DNA of 64,000 bases, taken from positions 3,162,001-3,226,000 of the forward strand of contig OZ252008.1 in the NCBI GenBank assembly GCA_965246995.1. The letters are read 5' to 3'. The notes beneath the pieces were generated by a model. The model made no database searches, was not told the origin of the DNA, and was given only the letters and a program-made list of their open reading frames with translations. A program made the translations under genes and the position numbers. This document shows, in pieces, positions 1 to 8,548 of this stretch. The stretch is from VXRJ01 sp965246995. GTDB taxonomy: Bacteria > Acidobacteriota > Vicinamibacteria > Vicinamibacterales > UBA8438. Position 1 is the first letter of the stretch; each line of letters opens with the position of its first letter.

Positions 1-1620
1 GAGCTCGGCCAGCGGACCGCCGCTCCACAGCGCCTCGGCCCCGCCCGCGGCCCGGCCGCCCCACGACGGCGCCACCCGCGCCGAGAACCCGAGTGGCGTC
101 GACGGCGTCGGGTTGTAGCTGAACGACACCGAGACCCCCCGGTCACGGAACCCGTCGGCTTCATGCACCAGCAGCATCCGCACCCGCACGTCGGCCGACA
201 GGCCGGTCGACGGATCGGACACGACCAGCCCACCCCCGATATCCACGCCGGACCCCGTCTCGGCGTCCCCGCCGTCGTGGCGCAGCCCGACCTCCACGCT
301 CGGCCTCAGCAACAGCCCGCGCGCGAACGTGACGCCGCGCGAGCCCTCCAGCCCGGTTCGCACGCGCGTCACCGCCGCGTCGGTCGCCGCCAGCCGCCCC
401 GCCGGTCCGTCCACGCCCTCGATCGCCGTGCCGACCCATAGCGCATCCGCCTTGAACGCCAGCGCGAAGCCATCCGCGCCTCCGGACGCGAGAAGCTCGC
501 CCCGCGTGCCGGCCGCCGCCATCGCCATCGACAGATCGCTTTTCAGCGCCGGTCCGCCGGCCGGCGTCAGCCGCAGCGCGCCCGCCCCGTACCCGGTCAC
601 GCCCCACACCGAGATGCGGTCGGTCGCCTGGTACCCCAGCCAGGGGTAGAGCCCCGTCACCGCCGACGTCACACGGCCGTCGGTGACGCCGGCGTAGGTG
701 CCCAGGCTCCGGCTGTTCGACAACGACAGCCCTGCCACCAGCGGCCCGGTCGCATAGTCGGCTCCGACCATCGTCGTGCGCACTTGGCCGTCGAGCGACA
801 GCGGGCCCTCGCGCCCGGCGAACTGCGACTGCGCGCCGCGGCTCCACAGCGACAGGACGCCGCCCTGCCGCGTCTCGCGGGTCAGCGCGAAGGACGAGCC
901 GGTCAGCAGGTCCCCACCCCCGAGTCCCCGCTCGAGGAGCCCACGACCGTCCAACCCGCCGTCAGGGCCAGCCCCCGCGCCGCTCGGTCCAGCCGCCGCG
1001 GCGATCCGCGCGCCGAGCGCCGGCGAGCCGGCCATCGTATCGTGGACCGTGGCGCCGGCCGTCTGCGCGCCGGCCGAGGCGCCGAGCTGGCTGAGGACAT
1101 CGCGCGCCAGGTCGCGCGCCATGCCGGGCCGGAGCTCCCGACCGGCGACCTGACCCCGGAAGCCCGGCTCGCGCGGCGCCGTCAGCCGTTCCTCCACGTG
1201 CTGGACCACATGCAGCGCCGCCGTCCGCCCGAACCGCGCCATCAGCGCCCGCGGCAGCGGATCCCGGTTCGTGATCGTGCCGGTCGCTTCGCCGTCCGTC
1301 ACACGGCCGCCCGAGGCGTTCGACAGCCGCAGCGTCACGGTCTCTCCGGCATCGTCGTGCGTGTCGTCGAGCACCGCCACCGCGACCGTCTTGACAGTCT
1401 CGCCCGGCGCGAAGGTCAGCGTACCGCTGGCCGCGGTGTAGTCCGCGCCCGCCGTCGCCGTGCCGTCCGCCGTCGCGTAGTCCACCGTCACCGCCACGGA
1501 CACCGCCCGGTTCAGCGTCACCGTGAAGTCGATCGTCGCGTCCGTCCCTTCCTCGGCACGCGCATCCTCCACCGACAGCGCCACCGGGCCCCGGACCGTC
1601 GGCGGTCTGCGGAAGCTACG
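1..1620 (-). pseudogene. Autotransporter with Calx-beta repeat, 5' truncated, runs off the window
   Basis: One continuous minus-strand frame runs from a TGA at 1621-1623 to the window edge without a credible start codon or signal peptide. From its N-terminal side it holds a Calx-beta repeat (about nt 1570-1270; motifs DYATADGTATAGADY, TLTFAPGE, VLDDTHDD), a linker, and from about nt 900 to 1 an autotransporter-like beta-barrel region (motifs YQATDRISVWGVTGYG, DALWVG, RGFTFARG). Such proteins are normally large surface adhesins whose C-terminal barrel sits in the outer membrane. The signal peptide and any earlier repeats are missing. The break coincides with a transposase tail on the other strand at about 1603, so the gene was most likely truncated by an insertion. 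The 3' end lies outside the window, so an intact barrel cannot be confirmed. Confidence 0.75.
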
Positions 1621-1850
1621 TCACCGAGGCGGCGCGCTGGTCGACTGGAACGTCACCGTTGCCGCGGCCGCGTACAACCTGGTGCGATTGCGAACCCTGG
1701 TGGTGACATGCGCCTGATGGCCTGGGCTGGCAGCGGCGAACACCGTGTGGGCGCCCATTGGCGTAGGGCGCCACACAGCGGATCCCCGTAGGGCTCGCTG
1801 CCGTGAGGTTGATATCGTCCATTACCCCGAGTTCTTCAGCACCCTGCTAG
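1603..1850 (+). mobile_element. Insertion-sequence remnant: transposase C-terminus plus right end
   Basis: In the plus frame from about 1603 to the TGA at about 1717 the translation reads GLRKLRHRG, then VDWNVTVAAAAYNLVRLR. This matches the tail typical of IS5/IS1182-type DDE transposases (pattern G.RK.R.RG..KV.W.F...AAYNLVR.RNL). The stretch after the stop ends in GTTCTTCAGCACCCTGCTAG (1831-1850), resembling the terminal sequence of such elements. No upstream DDE domain is present, because sequence before 1603 belongs to the truncated autotransporter on the other strand. The element therefore survives only as about 250 bases of its 3' end. Family assignment is by eye. Confidence 0.6.
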
Positions 1851-2134
1851 CTAGCCGGCCCCCGGCAGGGGCAGGGGTTATGCCGGTGAAATGCACGATG
1901 GCCGGTAACGTTCAGACTTTGACGATGGCGACGGGCACGACATCGAGATCGAGGATTACCACCGTAGATAGGCCAAGGGGCATGTCGTTGGGCGAGCGAG
2001 GACACGCGCGTGTGTGACGCTCCGCGCGGAAGTCGATGCAAGGGGATCACCACCCCATCGGCTGGCCGCGGGTACACAACAAGGACCCGACCCTCGCAGG
2101 GCCGGGCCGTTGCACAATCCTCCGCGCTCGCCCG
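1851..2134. other. Non-coding stretch beside the IS remnant
   Basis: No convincing gene on either strand. Short open frames exist but show no signal peptide, domain or ribosome site. Base composition is visibly less GC-rich than the flanking genes. The missing 5' part of the autotransporter is not found here, so the insertion was followed by deletion or rearrangement. The only structure seen is the hairpin at 2086-2106. Confidence 0.5.
2086..2106 (-). terminator. Hairpin after the exported protein gene at 2135-2692
   Basis: CCCGACCCT and AGGGCCGGG form a 9-bp stem with one mismatch around a CGC loop, about 30 bases past the stop codon at 2135. There is no clear U-tract, so a terminator role is only likely. 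Confidence 0.35.
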
Positions 2135-2692
2135 CTAACGACCGGGAACCATCAGGTGGGCGCTCGACGTGCCGGGCTGCATGATCCAGACCACGTCGTT
2201 GCGCCGCTCGGCCGGCACGCCAATCGAGTCGGCAGTCGCATTCGGCACTGCGATGGTCATGTGCGGGTTGGCGCTTGCCTGATCGCCACCGCTCAGGGAA
2301 TACCAGACGGTTCCGAACTGGGCCAGCGCGCGGCTGCCATCAGCTTCCGCGTCGTCCATCATGGCGCGGCGCGCGTCGGCATCGTCGCCTGCCTCGAAGG
2401 CGAATTGCCGGTTCTGCTCGAACCGTGGCAGGTTGCCTTCGGCGGAGCACTGTACGGCGAAGTCAGGTGTGCCAGGAACGTCTGACCGGTCCCAGCAGAC
2501 CACACCGTTGCTGCTGGCGCGGACAACCATCCGGTTGCCGCTCCCGTCCCAGCGGACGACTCCCGCTTCCTCGCGGAGCCGTTGCGGCGCGGCGAGCGTT
2601 GCCTTGGCGATCAGGTCGGCATCGGATTGCGCGTTCGACGTGGCAGGCGCCGCCAGCAACACGGCAATGGCGATCAGCAGGTAACTTCTCAT
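2135..2692 (-). CDS. Exported hypothetical protein, 185 aa
   Basis: A signal peptide is clear (MRSYLLIAIAVLLAAPATSNAQ, cleavage near residue 22), and GGAGGAGG stands 8-10 bases before the ATG at 2692. The mature part has two cysteines (VVCWDRS and AVQCSAEG), which may form a disulphide, and a C-terminal half with HMTIAVPNA and DVVWIMQPG. I do not recognise a named domain. The overall pattern, a short periplasmic protein reading WDGSGNRMVVRASSNG, recurs in Acidobacteriota genomes without an assigned role. It is transcribed away from the Rap1a/Tai-like gene at 2776, with an 80-base divergent gap. Function unknown. Confidence 0.7.
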   Translation of the reverse strand: MRSYLLIAIAVLLAAPATSNAQSDADLIAKATLAAPQRLREEAGVVRWDGSGNRMVVRASSNGVVCWDRSDVPGTPDFAVQCSAEGNLPRFEQNRQFAFEAGDDADARRAMMDDAEADGSRALAQFGTVWYSLSGGDQASANPHMTIAVPNATADSIGVPAERRNDVVWIMQPGTSSAHLMVPGR

Positions 2693-2735
2693 GTCTGGAT
2701 CCTCCTCCGGAATTCGGCGCCGCCATTCTACCGCC

Positions 2736-2741
2736 TATACT
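2736..2741 (+). promoter_or_regulatory. Candidate -10 box TATACT
   Basis: TATACT matches the sigma-70 -10 consensus at five of six positions and lies 35 bases upstream of the ATG at 2776 in a short divergent gap. No good -35 element is seen. Confidence 0.3.
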
Positions 2742-2775
2742 GGCGTGGCGGTACAACCGCTAAGAAGGGGACACG

Positions 2776-3192
2776 ATGGCGCGTCGAGGCGTGGCGGTAT
2801 CGCGGTGGCTCGGGCTGCTCGCGATTCTGCTCCTGCTTGCCACACGGCCGACCGATCTGGGGCGCGCCGCCCAGGGCCGGCAGGGGTCGGGCGAGGAACT
2901 GGCCCAGGATTGCACCCTCTATTTCGAGTTCCTCGGACGGACCGGCGCCGGCCGTGACGAAGCCTTCGAGATCAACCCGTTCGGGATGGGTTACTGCGCC
3001 GGCCTGGTGCGCGGCGTAGCGGAGTCGGCAAACCGGCTGATGCCGGGCTCGGTCTGCCTCCCGCCGGAAACGACTGCGGCACAGGCGGTCTGGGTCGTCG
3101 TCAGCTATCTGCACGAACACCCCGAAGCGCGTCGTGTCGCAGACACCACGATCGTCCTTACCGCCCTGCAGGGCGCGTTTCCCTGCCCGTAA
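2776..3192 (+). CDS. Rap1a/Tai-family immunity-type protein, exported
   Basis: 138 residues with an N-terminal membrane or signal segment (GLLAILLLLATRP). The mature domain shows the pattern of the Rap1a/Tai immunity family: DCTLYFEFL, GYCAGLVRGV, VCLPP, then VVVSYLHEHPEARR and a final ALQGAFPCP. The four cysteines would give the two disulphides of this fold. Rap1a and its relatives protect periplasmic targets from type VI secretion amidase effectors. No effector or secretion gene lies nearby, so this is an orphan immunity-type protein and may do something else in this organism. The ribosome site AAGGGG precedes the ATG at 2776. It converges with the NHL gene ending at 3211, 18 bases away. 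Confidence 0.75.
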   Translation: MARRGVAVSRWLGLLAILLLLATRPTDLGRAAQGRQGSGEELAQDCTLYFEFLGRTGAGRDEAFEINPFGMGYCAGLVRGVAESANRLMPGSVCLPPETTAAQAVWVVVSYLHEHPEARRVADTTIVLTALQGAFPCP

Positions 3193-3210
3193 CGGAGCTG
3201 CCGTCGGGCG

Positions 3211-4260
3211 TCAGGGCATCGTCCGGACGTACTTCCGCAGCGTACGGGGACGCGGCTCTCCGCCGTAGATATTGCCCTCGGCATCGACGGCGACGAACTC
3301 GGCGCCGTTGCCGGCGATGTCGCGCGGGTCGCCCCACGGGAACAGGACGAACTCCTGCACCCAGCCAGTCTCCACCTCGCCGATCCGGATGCCCATCTCG
3401 AAGCCGGGGTTCTGTTCGTTGTCAGACTCTGAGTCCGCGACGTAGATGCGTCCGTGCGCGTCGAACGAAATGCCGCTCGGCCGGCCGAACTGCAGCCACT
3501 GGGCGATGAACTCACCTTCCTGATCGAAGATCTGAACGCGGTTGTTCGACCGATCGGCGACGAAGACGCGCCCGTCGTTGTCGAGCGCGATCGCATGCAG
3601 GGTCCGGAACTCGCCCGGCCCGTACCCGGTCTTGCCCCATTCCTTGATGTAAGTGCCATCGGGCGCAAATTTCACCACGCGGTTGTTGCCATCGTTCTGG
3701 TGACCGTCGGCGACGAAGATGCTGCCGTCATCGGCAACGACGACATCGCCTGGCGCATTGAAATGGTCGCGCCCACCGCCCGCCTCGCCGGGTGTGCCGA
3801 GGGTCATCAGTACTTCGCCGGTGGGGCTGAACTTCACGACGATATGGCCGCGGGTCCCGGACGGCGTCCGCGCCGCGGCCACCCCGTCGGTTACCCAGAC
3901 GTTGCCGTCCGGATCGACGTCAATCCCGTGCGGCCAGATGAACATCCCGCCGCCGAAACTCTCCGCCACGGTGCCGTCCGGATGGAACTTGACGATCGAA
4001 TCGAGGTCCGAGTCGAGGCACTCGCTTCCGAAGTCTTCCGGCCCGGCATCGCAGCGCAGCACGGCCCAGATGTGCTGGCCGTCATTGTCGACCGTGGTGT
4101 CGCCGACGGCCCCGATCACGCGGCCGCCCGGCAGCTTCACCCAGTCTTCGACCATCCGGTACGGGTTGGGATAGGTCTGGCCGCTCAGGTCACCCGTGGC
4201 GCCCAGCGCGACGGCCACTACGACGGCCGCGACCAGTGCAGTGCGGTGTGCTGTAAGCAT
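3211..4260 (-). CDS. Exported NHL-repeat beta-propeller (peptidylglycine-lyase-like)
   Basis: 349 residues: a signal peptide, then five to six NHL-type repeats such as GDVVVADDGSIFVADG, HAIALDNDGRVFVADR and SNNRVQIFDQEGEFIAQW, forming a beta-propeller. The fold is shared with peptidyl-alpha-hydroxyglycine amidating lyases and many periplasmic sensor or scaffold proteins; no catalytic assignment can be made. GAGGAG lies 9 bases before the ATG at 4260, which decides the start over a GTG at 4269. It follows copy 1 (ending at 4290) by 29 bases on the same strand, so the two are probably co-transcribed. A second NHL protein sits beside another family member at 43834, which makes the pairing look functional. 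Confidence 0.85.
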   Translation of the reverse strand: MLTAHRTALVAAVVVAVALGATGDLSGQTYPNPYRMVEDWVKLPGGRVIGAVGDTTVDNDGQHIWAVLRCDAGPEDFGSECLDSDLDSIVKFHPDGTVAESFGGGMFIWPHGIDVDPDGNVWVTDGVAAARTPSGTRGHIVVKFSPTGEVLMTLGTPGEAGGGRDHFNAPGDVVVADDGSIFVADGHQNDGNNRVVKFAPDGTYIKEWGKTGYGPGEFRTLHAIALDNDGRVFVADRSNNRVQIFDQEGEFIAQWLQFGRPSGISFDAHGRIYVADSESDNEQNPGFEMGIRIGEVETGWVQEFVLFPWGDPRDIAGNGAEFVAVDAEGNIYGGEPRPRTLRKYVRTMP

Positions 4261-4289
4261 GGTTGTCACTCCTCTGTCTCAGCCCGTGG

Positions 4290-5270
4290 CTACCGGCGTT
4301 CCTGCGCCCGCTCGCCACTCAGTGAGTTCGGCACGGCGTAGTTCCCCTCGTGGCACGCGTACTCGAACTGCTGGTACTCGTTGTCGCGCTTGTAATTGAA
4401 CGCGACCGTCCAGGGGGCCGCATAGGTTTCCGGGTCGTCGACCCGCAGCTCGTACCGCAGCGTGTCTTCATCGAGCAAGGTGAACCGCTCGACGACATGT
4501 CGCGCCTCGGTCTGCGGCGCGCGCGATCCGGGGCCGCGCTGATTCTCGACCGCCTTGAAATTGCGCGATTCGACTACCAGCGTGTTGCCGTCCCAGTGGG
4601 CGCGCGGATCGCCGTTCCAGAGGCGGACCCCGGAATGCGCATGCGGTCCCGCGTCTATCGGGATCACCCGCGCGTTGTGGATCATCTCGCTCAGGATCAC
4701 GAGATGGCCCGGCGTATGGAAAAACATCTTCCCGTTGTTGTACGCGGTCGGCATCATGATGCCGTAGGTGCCGCGTGACAGGCAGCGGTCGCCTGTCTCC
4801 ATCGTCGAGTACGAGTCGTGCAGGTGCACCTGGTGCCATTCGACGCTCGCCTGGGCCTTCTGGGTCAGCGCCGGCCTCTTGCCGCTGGCCGGCTCGATCA
4901 ACAACGCCGGCGCATCGACTCCGGCCGGCTCCTTCCAGTACCAGTCGAACCAGTAGTTGGCGTAGGCGCCGACCCCACGGCTGTTCTCGTGGCCTTCCCA
5001 GGTAACCGACTTACTCCGGTCGGACCGCTCCTGCACCAATGCTTCGATGTCCTCGGGAGTCACGTCGCGGCCGGCAAGGGCGTCAGGCAACTCGAGCGGA
5101 ATGTGGGCCGAGCCGACGTTGTTCCAGGTGCCGTTCAGATTGGGCTGGCCGTCGTCAAGCCGGACCGGATCCCAGGCGCCGCTACCGTTCTGTGCCGCCG
5201 CCGGGCCAGCCGCGCCAATCGCCGCGATCACCGCCGCCGCCACCACCAGCCGGAGGATCAGTCGAATCAT
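4290..5270 (-). CDS. GDPDLQG/ACHEGNY family, copy 1 (NLNGTW subtype), exported
   Basis: 326 residues with a signal peptide ending AAGPAAAQ. It belongs to a subtype shared with copy 5: DGQPNLNGTWNN, then LELPDALAGRD, then an aromatic stretch NYWFDWYW, in place of the usual TPLERP and LTEEEA blocks. The core is complete: DRCLSRG, AYNNGKMFF, SEMIHNARVIPIDAGPH, WDGNTLVVES, VERFTLLDEDTLRYEL and EYACHEGNYAV. The Cys of DRC and the Cys of ACHE are the only strongly conserved cysteines and could form a disulphide. GAGG precedes the ATG at 5270; a TTG two codons upstream is less likely. It heads a two-gene unit with the NHL propeller. Function unknown. Confidence 0.85.
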   Translation of the reverse strand: MIRLILRLVVAAAVIAAIGAAGPAAAQNGSGAWDPVRLDDGQPNLNGTWNNVGSAHIPLELPDALAGRDVTPEDIEALVQERSDRSKSVTWEGHENSRGVGAYANYWFDWYWKEPAGVDAPALLIEPASGKRPALTQKAQASVEWHQVHLHDSYSTMETGDRCLSRGTYGIMMPTAYNNGKMFFHTPGHLVILSEMIHNARVIPIDAGPHAHSGVRLWNGDPRAHWDGNTLVVESRNFKAVENQRGPGSRAPQTEARHVVERFTLLDEDTLRYELRVDDPETYAAPWTVAFNYKRDNEYQQFEYACHEGNYAVPNSLSGERAQERR

Positions 5271-5407
5271 GGTCAACCTCGCTTTCGGCCTGATGATACT
5301 GCGATCCGAATCGTTTCCGCGCGCCGGCGGCCACCATTTCTTGCGCCCGTGTCCGGCGGGCGGTATCGTAGCCGCAGACGGCGACTCATCCGAGAGGAAG
5401 GTTCACC

Positions 5408-6346
5408 ATGCGCGCACGAAACGTTGATGGTCGCGGACGTTCGGTCGTGACGGTCGTCCTGGCCCTTCTTGTCTTCGTCCTGACGGCGCCGGCGTCGGCC
5501 CAGGAGTTCGAGACCGCATGGGGTGATCCCGATCTGCAGGGAACGTGGTCGTACGCGTCACTGACGCCCCTGCAGCGCCCGCAGAACATGGGGGAGCGGG
5601 AGCACTACACCGCGGAGGAAGCGGCGCAGCGAAACATCGAGGTGACGCAGGATAGCGAGCCGCCCCCCGGTAGCGTCGGTTCCTACAACGCACTCTGGTT
5701 CGACCGGGGCCGCGTCAGTCCGGACCTGCGGACGTCGCTCGTCACGGACCCGTCCGACGGACGCTTGCCGGTTCGGCCGGAGACGACCGCGAAGGGGGAG
5801 GCGGCGCGTGCCTACAGCCGTGAGCATCCGGCTGACTCCTGGCTCGACCGGAGCAACTGGGATCGCTGCATCACCTATCACGGGGTGCCGCCGGTTTCGA
5901 CCGGTTACAACAACACATACCAGATCGTGCAGACGCCGACCCACGTGGCGATCCGGGTGGAGAACATCCACGACGTCCGGATCATCCCGATCGACGGCCG
6001 GCCGCGCCTCACGGACACTATCCGGCAGTGGAACGGCGATTCGCGCGGCCACTGGGAGGGGGACACCCTGGTCGTCGAGACACGGAATTTCAGCGATCAG
6101 ACGCAGCATCGGTTCCCCTCGTCACCCGACACAGTGGCGGTGGAGCGGTACCGTCGCCTCGATGCCGAGACGATCGAGCATACGTTCTCTATCGAGGACG
6201 ACTCGGTCTACACACGGCCGTGGACGGCGATGCGGCACATGCCGCGGATGCCGGACTACATCATCTATGAGTACGCCTGCCACGAGGGGAACTACGCGAT
6301 GACCAACATCCTCTCGTCGGAGCGGTCCCGGGAAAACGAACCGTAA
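5408..6346 (+). CDS. GDPDLQG/ACHEGNY family, copy 2, exported
   Basis: 312 residues, one of the shortest full members. Signal peptide ends TAPASAQ. Key blocks: WGDPDLQGTWSYASLTPLQR, ALWFDRGR, SLVTDPSDGRLP, DRCITYHGVP, YNNTYQIVQTPTHV, VRIIPIDGRP, HWEGDTLVVETRNF and YEYACHEGNYAM. The expected DADTL block is DAETIEHTF. The ribosome site GAGAGG precedes the ATG. It is transcribed away from copy 1 across a 137-base gap that must hold both promoters, and it is followed by copy 3 after 26 bases, so copies 2 and 3 form a tandem pair. Confidence 0.85.
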   Translation: MRARNVDGRGRSVVTVVLALLVFVLTAPASAQEFETAWGDPDLQGTWSYASLTPLQRPQNMGEREHYTAEEAAQRNIEVTQDSEPPPGSVGSYNALWFDRGRVSPDLRTSLVTDPSDGRLPVRPETTAKGEAARAYSREHPADSWLDRSNWDRCITYHGVPPVSTGYNNTYQIVQTPTHVAIRVENIHDVRIIPIDGRPRLTDTIRQWNGDSRGHWEGDTLVVETRNFSDQTQHRFPSSPDTVAVERYRRLDAETIEHTFSIEDDSVYTRPWTAMRHMPRMPDYIIYEYACHEGNYAMTNILSSERSRENEP

Positions 6347-6372
6347 ACGGCTCCAGCCGAGAGAGGTGATTC

Positions 6373-7365
6373 ATGGGGCATCGAGTGCGAGTGGTGGTCG
6401 CAACGGCGGCGGCGATCCTGGCGTGGACGGTGCTGACGCCGTTCTCCGCGAGCGGTCAGGAGGTGCTGCGTACCCCGTGGGGTGACCCGGACCTGCAGGG
6501 CCTCTGGACGGGCTCGACGCTGACGCCACTCGAGCGGCCGCAGGAGTTCTCCGACCAGGAGTTCCTGACCGAGGAGGAAGCGGTGGCGCTGGAGCAGCGC
6601 GCGGACCGCAACCGCTTCATCGAGCGCGAGGTGCGCGACGGCGACCCCGGCACCTACAACCAGATCTGGTTCGACCCCGGTACGCGGCTGGTGCCCGACC
6701 GGCGGACGGCCCTCATCGTCGACCCGCCCGACGGCCGCATCCCCTATACGCCGGGGATGCGCGATCGCGAGCGGCTCCAGGTGGCATACCGCGTCAACGG
6801 CGCGCGCAACTCCTGGGTGGACGTCGACACCGGCGAGCGATGCATGACGGACGGGGTGCCGATGTTCTGGCTCGGCTACAACCCGAATCACCTGATCGTG
6901 CAGACGCCGGACCACATCGTGATAGTGCACGAGATGTTCGGCGACCGGCGCATCATCCCGCTCGACGACCGGCCGCGCGGCGGCGTCCGGCAATGGAACG
7001 GCGACATCCAGGGCCGCTGGGAGGGTGACACGCTGGTCGTGGAGTCCACGCACTTCGTCGACAGAAAGGCAGACCGCTGGGCAGCCACGTGGCGGATGCC
7101 GACCGAGACGATGCACCTCGTCGAGCGCTTCAGGCGGGTCGACGCCACGACCCTCGAGTACGAGTTCACCCTCACCGACCCGGCGAAATTCTCGCGCCCG
7201 TGGAGTGTCCGCCTGCCGCTGACGACGAACCAGGCGTCTCGCGGCGTGACGGCGGGGCCGCTCTACGAGTACGCCTGTCACGAGGGCAACTACAGCCTGA
7301 TGAACGTGCTCAGCGGCGCCCGCGCCGAGGATCGCGCTCTCGCCGCGGGCGGCGGGCAGCAGTGA
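6373..7365 (+). CDS. GDPDLQG/ACHEGNY family, copy 3, exported
   Basis: 330 residues; signal peptide ends TPFSASGQ. It shows all family blocks: RTPWGDPDLQGLWTGS, TPLERP, FLTEEEA, YNQIWFDPG, ALIVDPPDGRIPY, ERCMTDGVP, IIPLDDRP, RWEGDTLVVES, LVERFRRVDATTLEYEF and YEYACHEGNYSL. The central block reads GYNPNHLIVQTPDHIVIV, so the usual YNN is YNP. GAGAGG precedes the ATG at 6373, 26 bases after copy 2, in one transcription unit. It is clearly diverged from copy 2, so the pair is an old duplication. It converges with copy 4, which ends at 7455. Confidence 0.85.
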   Translation: MGHRVRVVVATAAAILAWTVLTPFSASGQEVLRTPWGDPDLQGLWTGSTLTPLERPQEFSDQEFLTEEEAVALEQRADRNRFIEREVRDGDPGTYNQIWFDPGTRLVPDRRTALIVDPPDGRIPYTPGMRDRERLQVAYRVNGARNSWVDVDTGERCMTDGVPMFWLGYNPNHLIVQTPDHIVIVHEMFGDRRIIPLDDRPRGGVRQWNGDIQGRWEGDTLVVESTHFVDRKADRWAATWRMPTETMHLVERFRRVDATTLEYEFTLTDPAKFSRPWSVRLPLTTNQASRGVTAGPLYEYACHEGNYSLMNVLSGARAEDRALAAGGGQQ

Positions 7366-7454
7366 TCAGGCGACCGCGGGCTGCGAGCGCGACTCGTTAA
7401 TGGCGAGCGCCGGCTGACGGCGACGAAGATGGGGCGCGGGCCCGGTCGACGCCC

Positions 7455-8495
7455 CTACTGACCGCCTCCGGCTTCCTGGGCTTCCTGCAGCCGGGCGCCA
7501 CGCAGTGTGTTCTCGATCGCGTAGTTCCCTTCGTGGCAGGCGAACTCGTAGATGTTCCCCGTGCCGGGCGCTGGCCGCATGAAGAGCCGCGCCGTCCAGG
7601 GCCGCGTCCACGTCGTCGGATCGTCCATCCTGAACTCGTACTGCAGCAGATCCTCGGCCACCCGGGTGAACCGTTCGACGAGTCGCAGATTGCTCGAAGC
7701 GCCACTGAAGTTCGAGTCCCGCTTGAAGTTCGTCGTCTCCACCACCAGCGTCTCGCCGTCCCAGTGGCCACGCGAATCGCCCAGGTCCTTCCGGATTCCG
7801 GCCGGCAGGTGCGGGCGGCCGTCGAGCGGGATGACGCGGGTTTCATGCATCATCTCCATCAGGATCGCGACCGAATCCGCCGCCTGGACGATTTGGAAGT
7901 TGCTGTTGTAGCCCCGGCCGGTCATCGGCACGCGGCCACCCGAGCAGCGCAGGCCGGAGCCCAGATCCTCCGGTCCGGCCGGGAAGCGCGGGCGCTCAAC
8001 CGCGGCGCGCGCTTCGGCGCGTCGCTTACCCTCCAGCGTCATCTCCGGAATCCGGCCGTCCGGCGGATCCTCGATGAGCGCCGTGCGGTTATCGAACCAG
8101 CGGTCGATCAACCAGAACTGGTTGTAGTTGCCGGTGCCCTCCGGGGTTTCCTCGGTGACGCCGTCACGCGACTGATAGTCCGCCTGGTCGGCGAGCACGG
8201 CCCGAAACACGCTGTCGCCGAAGGCTGCGTCGGTCGCACCATTGAACAGCGTTGCCGCCCGGCTGACAAGCGTCGCCACCTCCTCGTCGGTCAGGAACGG
8301 CTTGTCCGCAAGCTCCTCGGGCCGCTGGAGGGGCGTCGCGGAATCGCTTGCCCAAACGCCCTGCAGGTCCGGATGACCGTCGGCTGTGCGCGGCACCGCC
8401 CGGGCGTCGCCGGACGAGAACTGGGCCGCGGCCGGGACCGCCACAAACACCAGGCACAGACTGAAAAGGAACCCCGCGAAGCATCGACTCGTCAT
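7455..8495 (-). CDS. GDPDLQG/ACHEGNY family, copy 4, exported
   Basis: 346 residues from an ATG at 8495 with GAGG upstream; an ATG-proximal extension to 8552 would add a charged stretch before the signal peptide and is less likely. Signal peptide ends VAVPAAAQ. Blocks: DGHPDLQGVWASDSATPLQR, FLTDEEVATL, YNQFWLIDRWFDNRTALI, DPPDGRIPE, LRCSGGRVP, GYNSNFQIVQ, MMHETRVIPLDGRPH, HWDGETLVVETTNF, LVERFTRVAEDLLQYEF and YEFACHEGNYAI. The order of blocks and the DNRTSLI-type segment resemble copy 13. It is the last gene of a four-gene minus-strand unit starting with the copper monooxygenase-like protein at 11771. Confidence 0.85.
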   Translation of the reverse strand: MTSRCFAGFLFSLCLVFVAVPAAAQFSSGDARAVPRTADGHPDLQGVWASDSATPLQRPEELADKPFLTDEEVATLVSRAATLFNGATDAAFGDSVFRAVLADQADYQSRDGVTEETPEGTGNYNQFWLIDRWFDNRTALIEDPPDGRIPEMTLEGKRRAEARAAVERPRFPAGPEDLGSGLRCSGGRVPMTGRGYNSNFQIVQAADSVAILMEMMHETRVIPLDGRPHLPAGIRKDLGDSRGHWDGETLVVETTNFKRDSNFSGASSNLRLVERFTRVAEDLLQYEFRMDDPTTWTRPWTARLFMRPAPGTGNIYEFACHEGNYAIENTLRGARLQEAQEAGGGQ

Positions 8496-8548
8496 AGCAC
8501 GCCTCGTTTCTGCCGCCTCATCGCGACGACGGCCGTGTAGCGACACGT

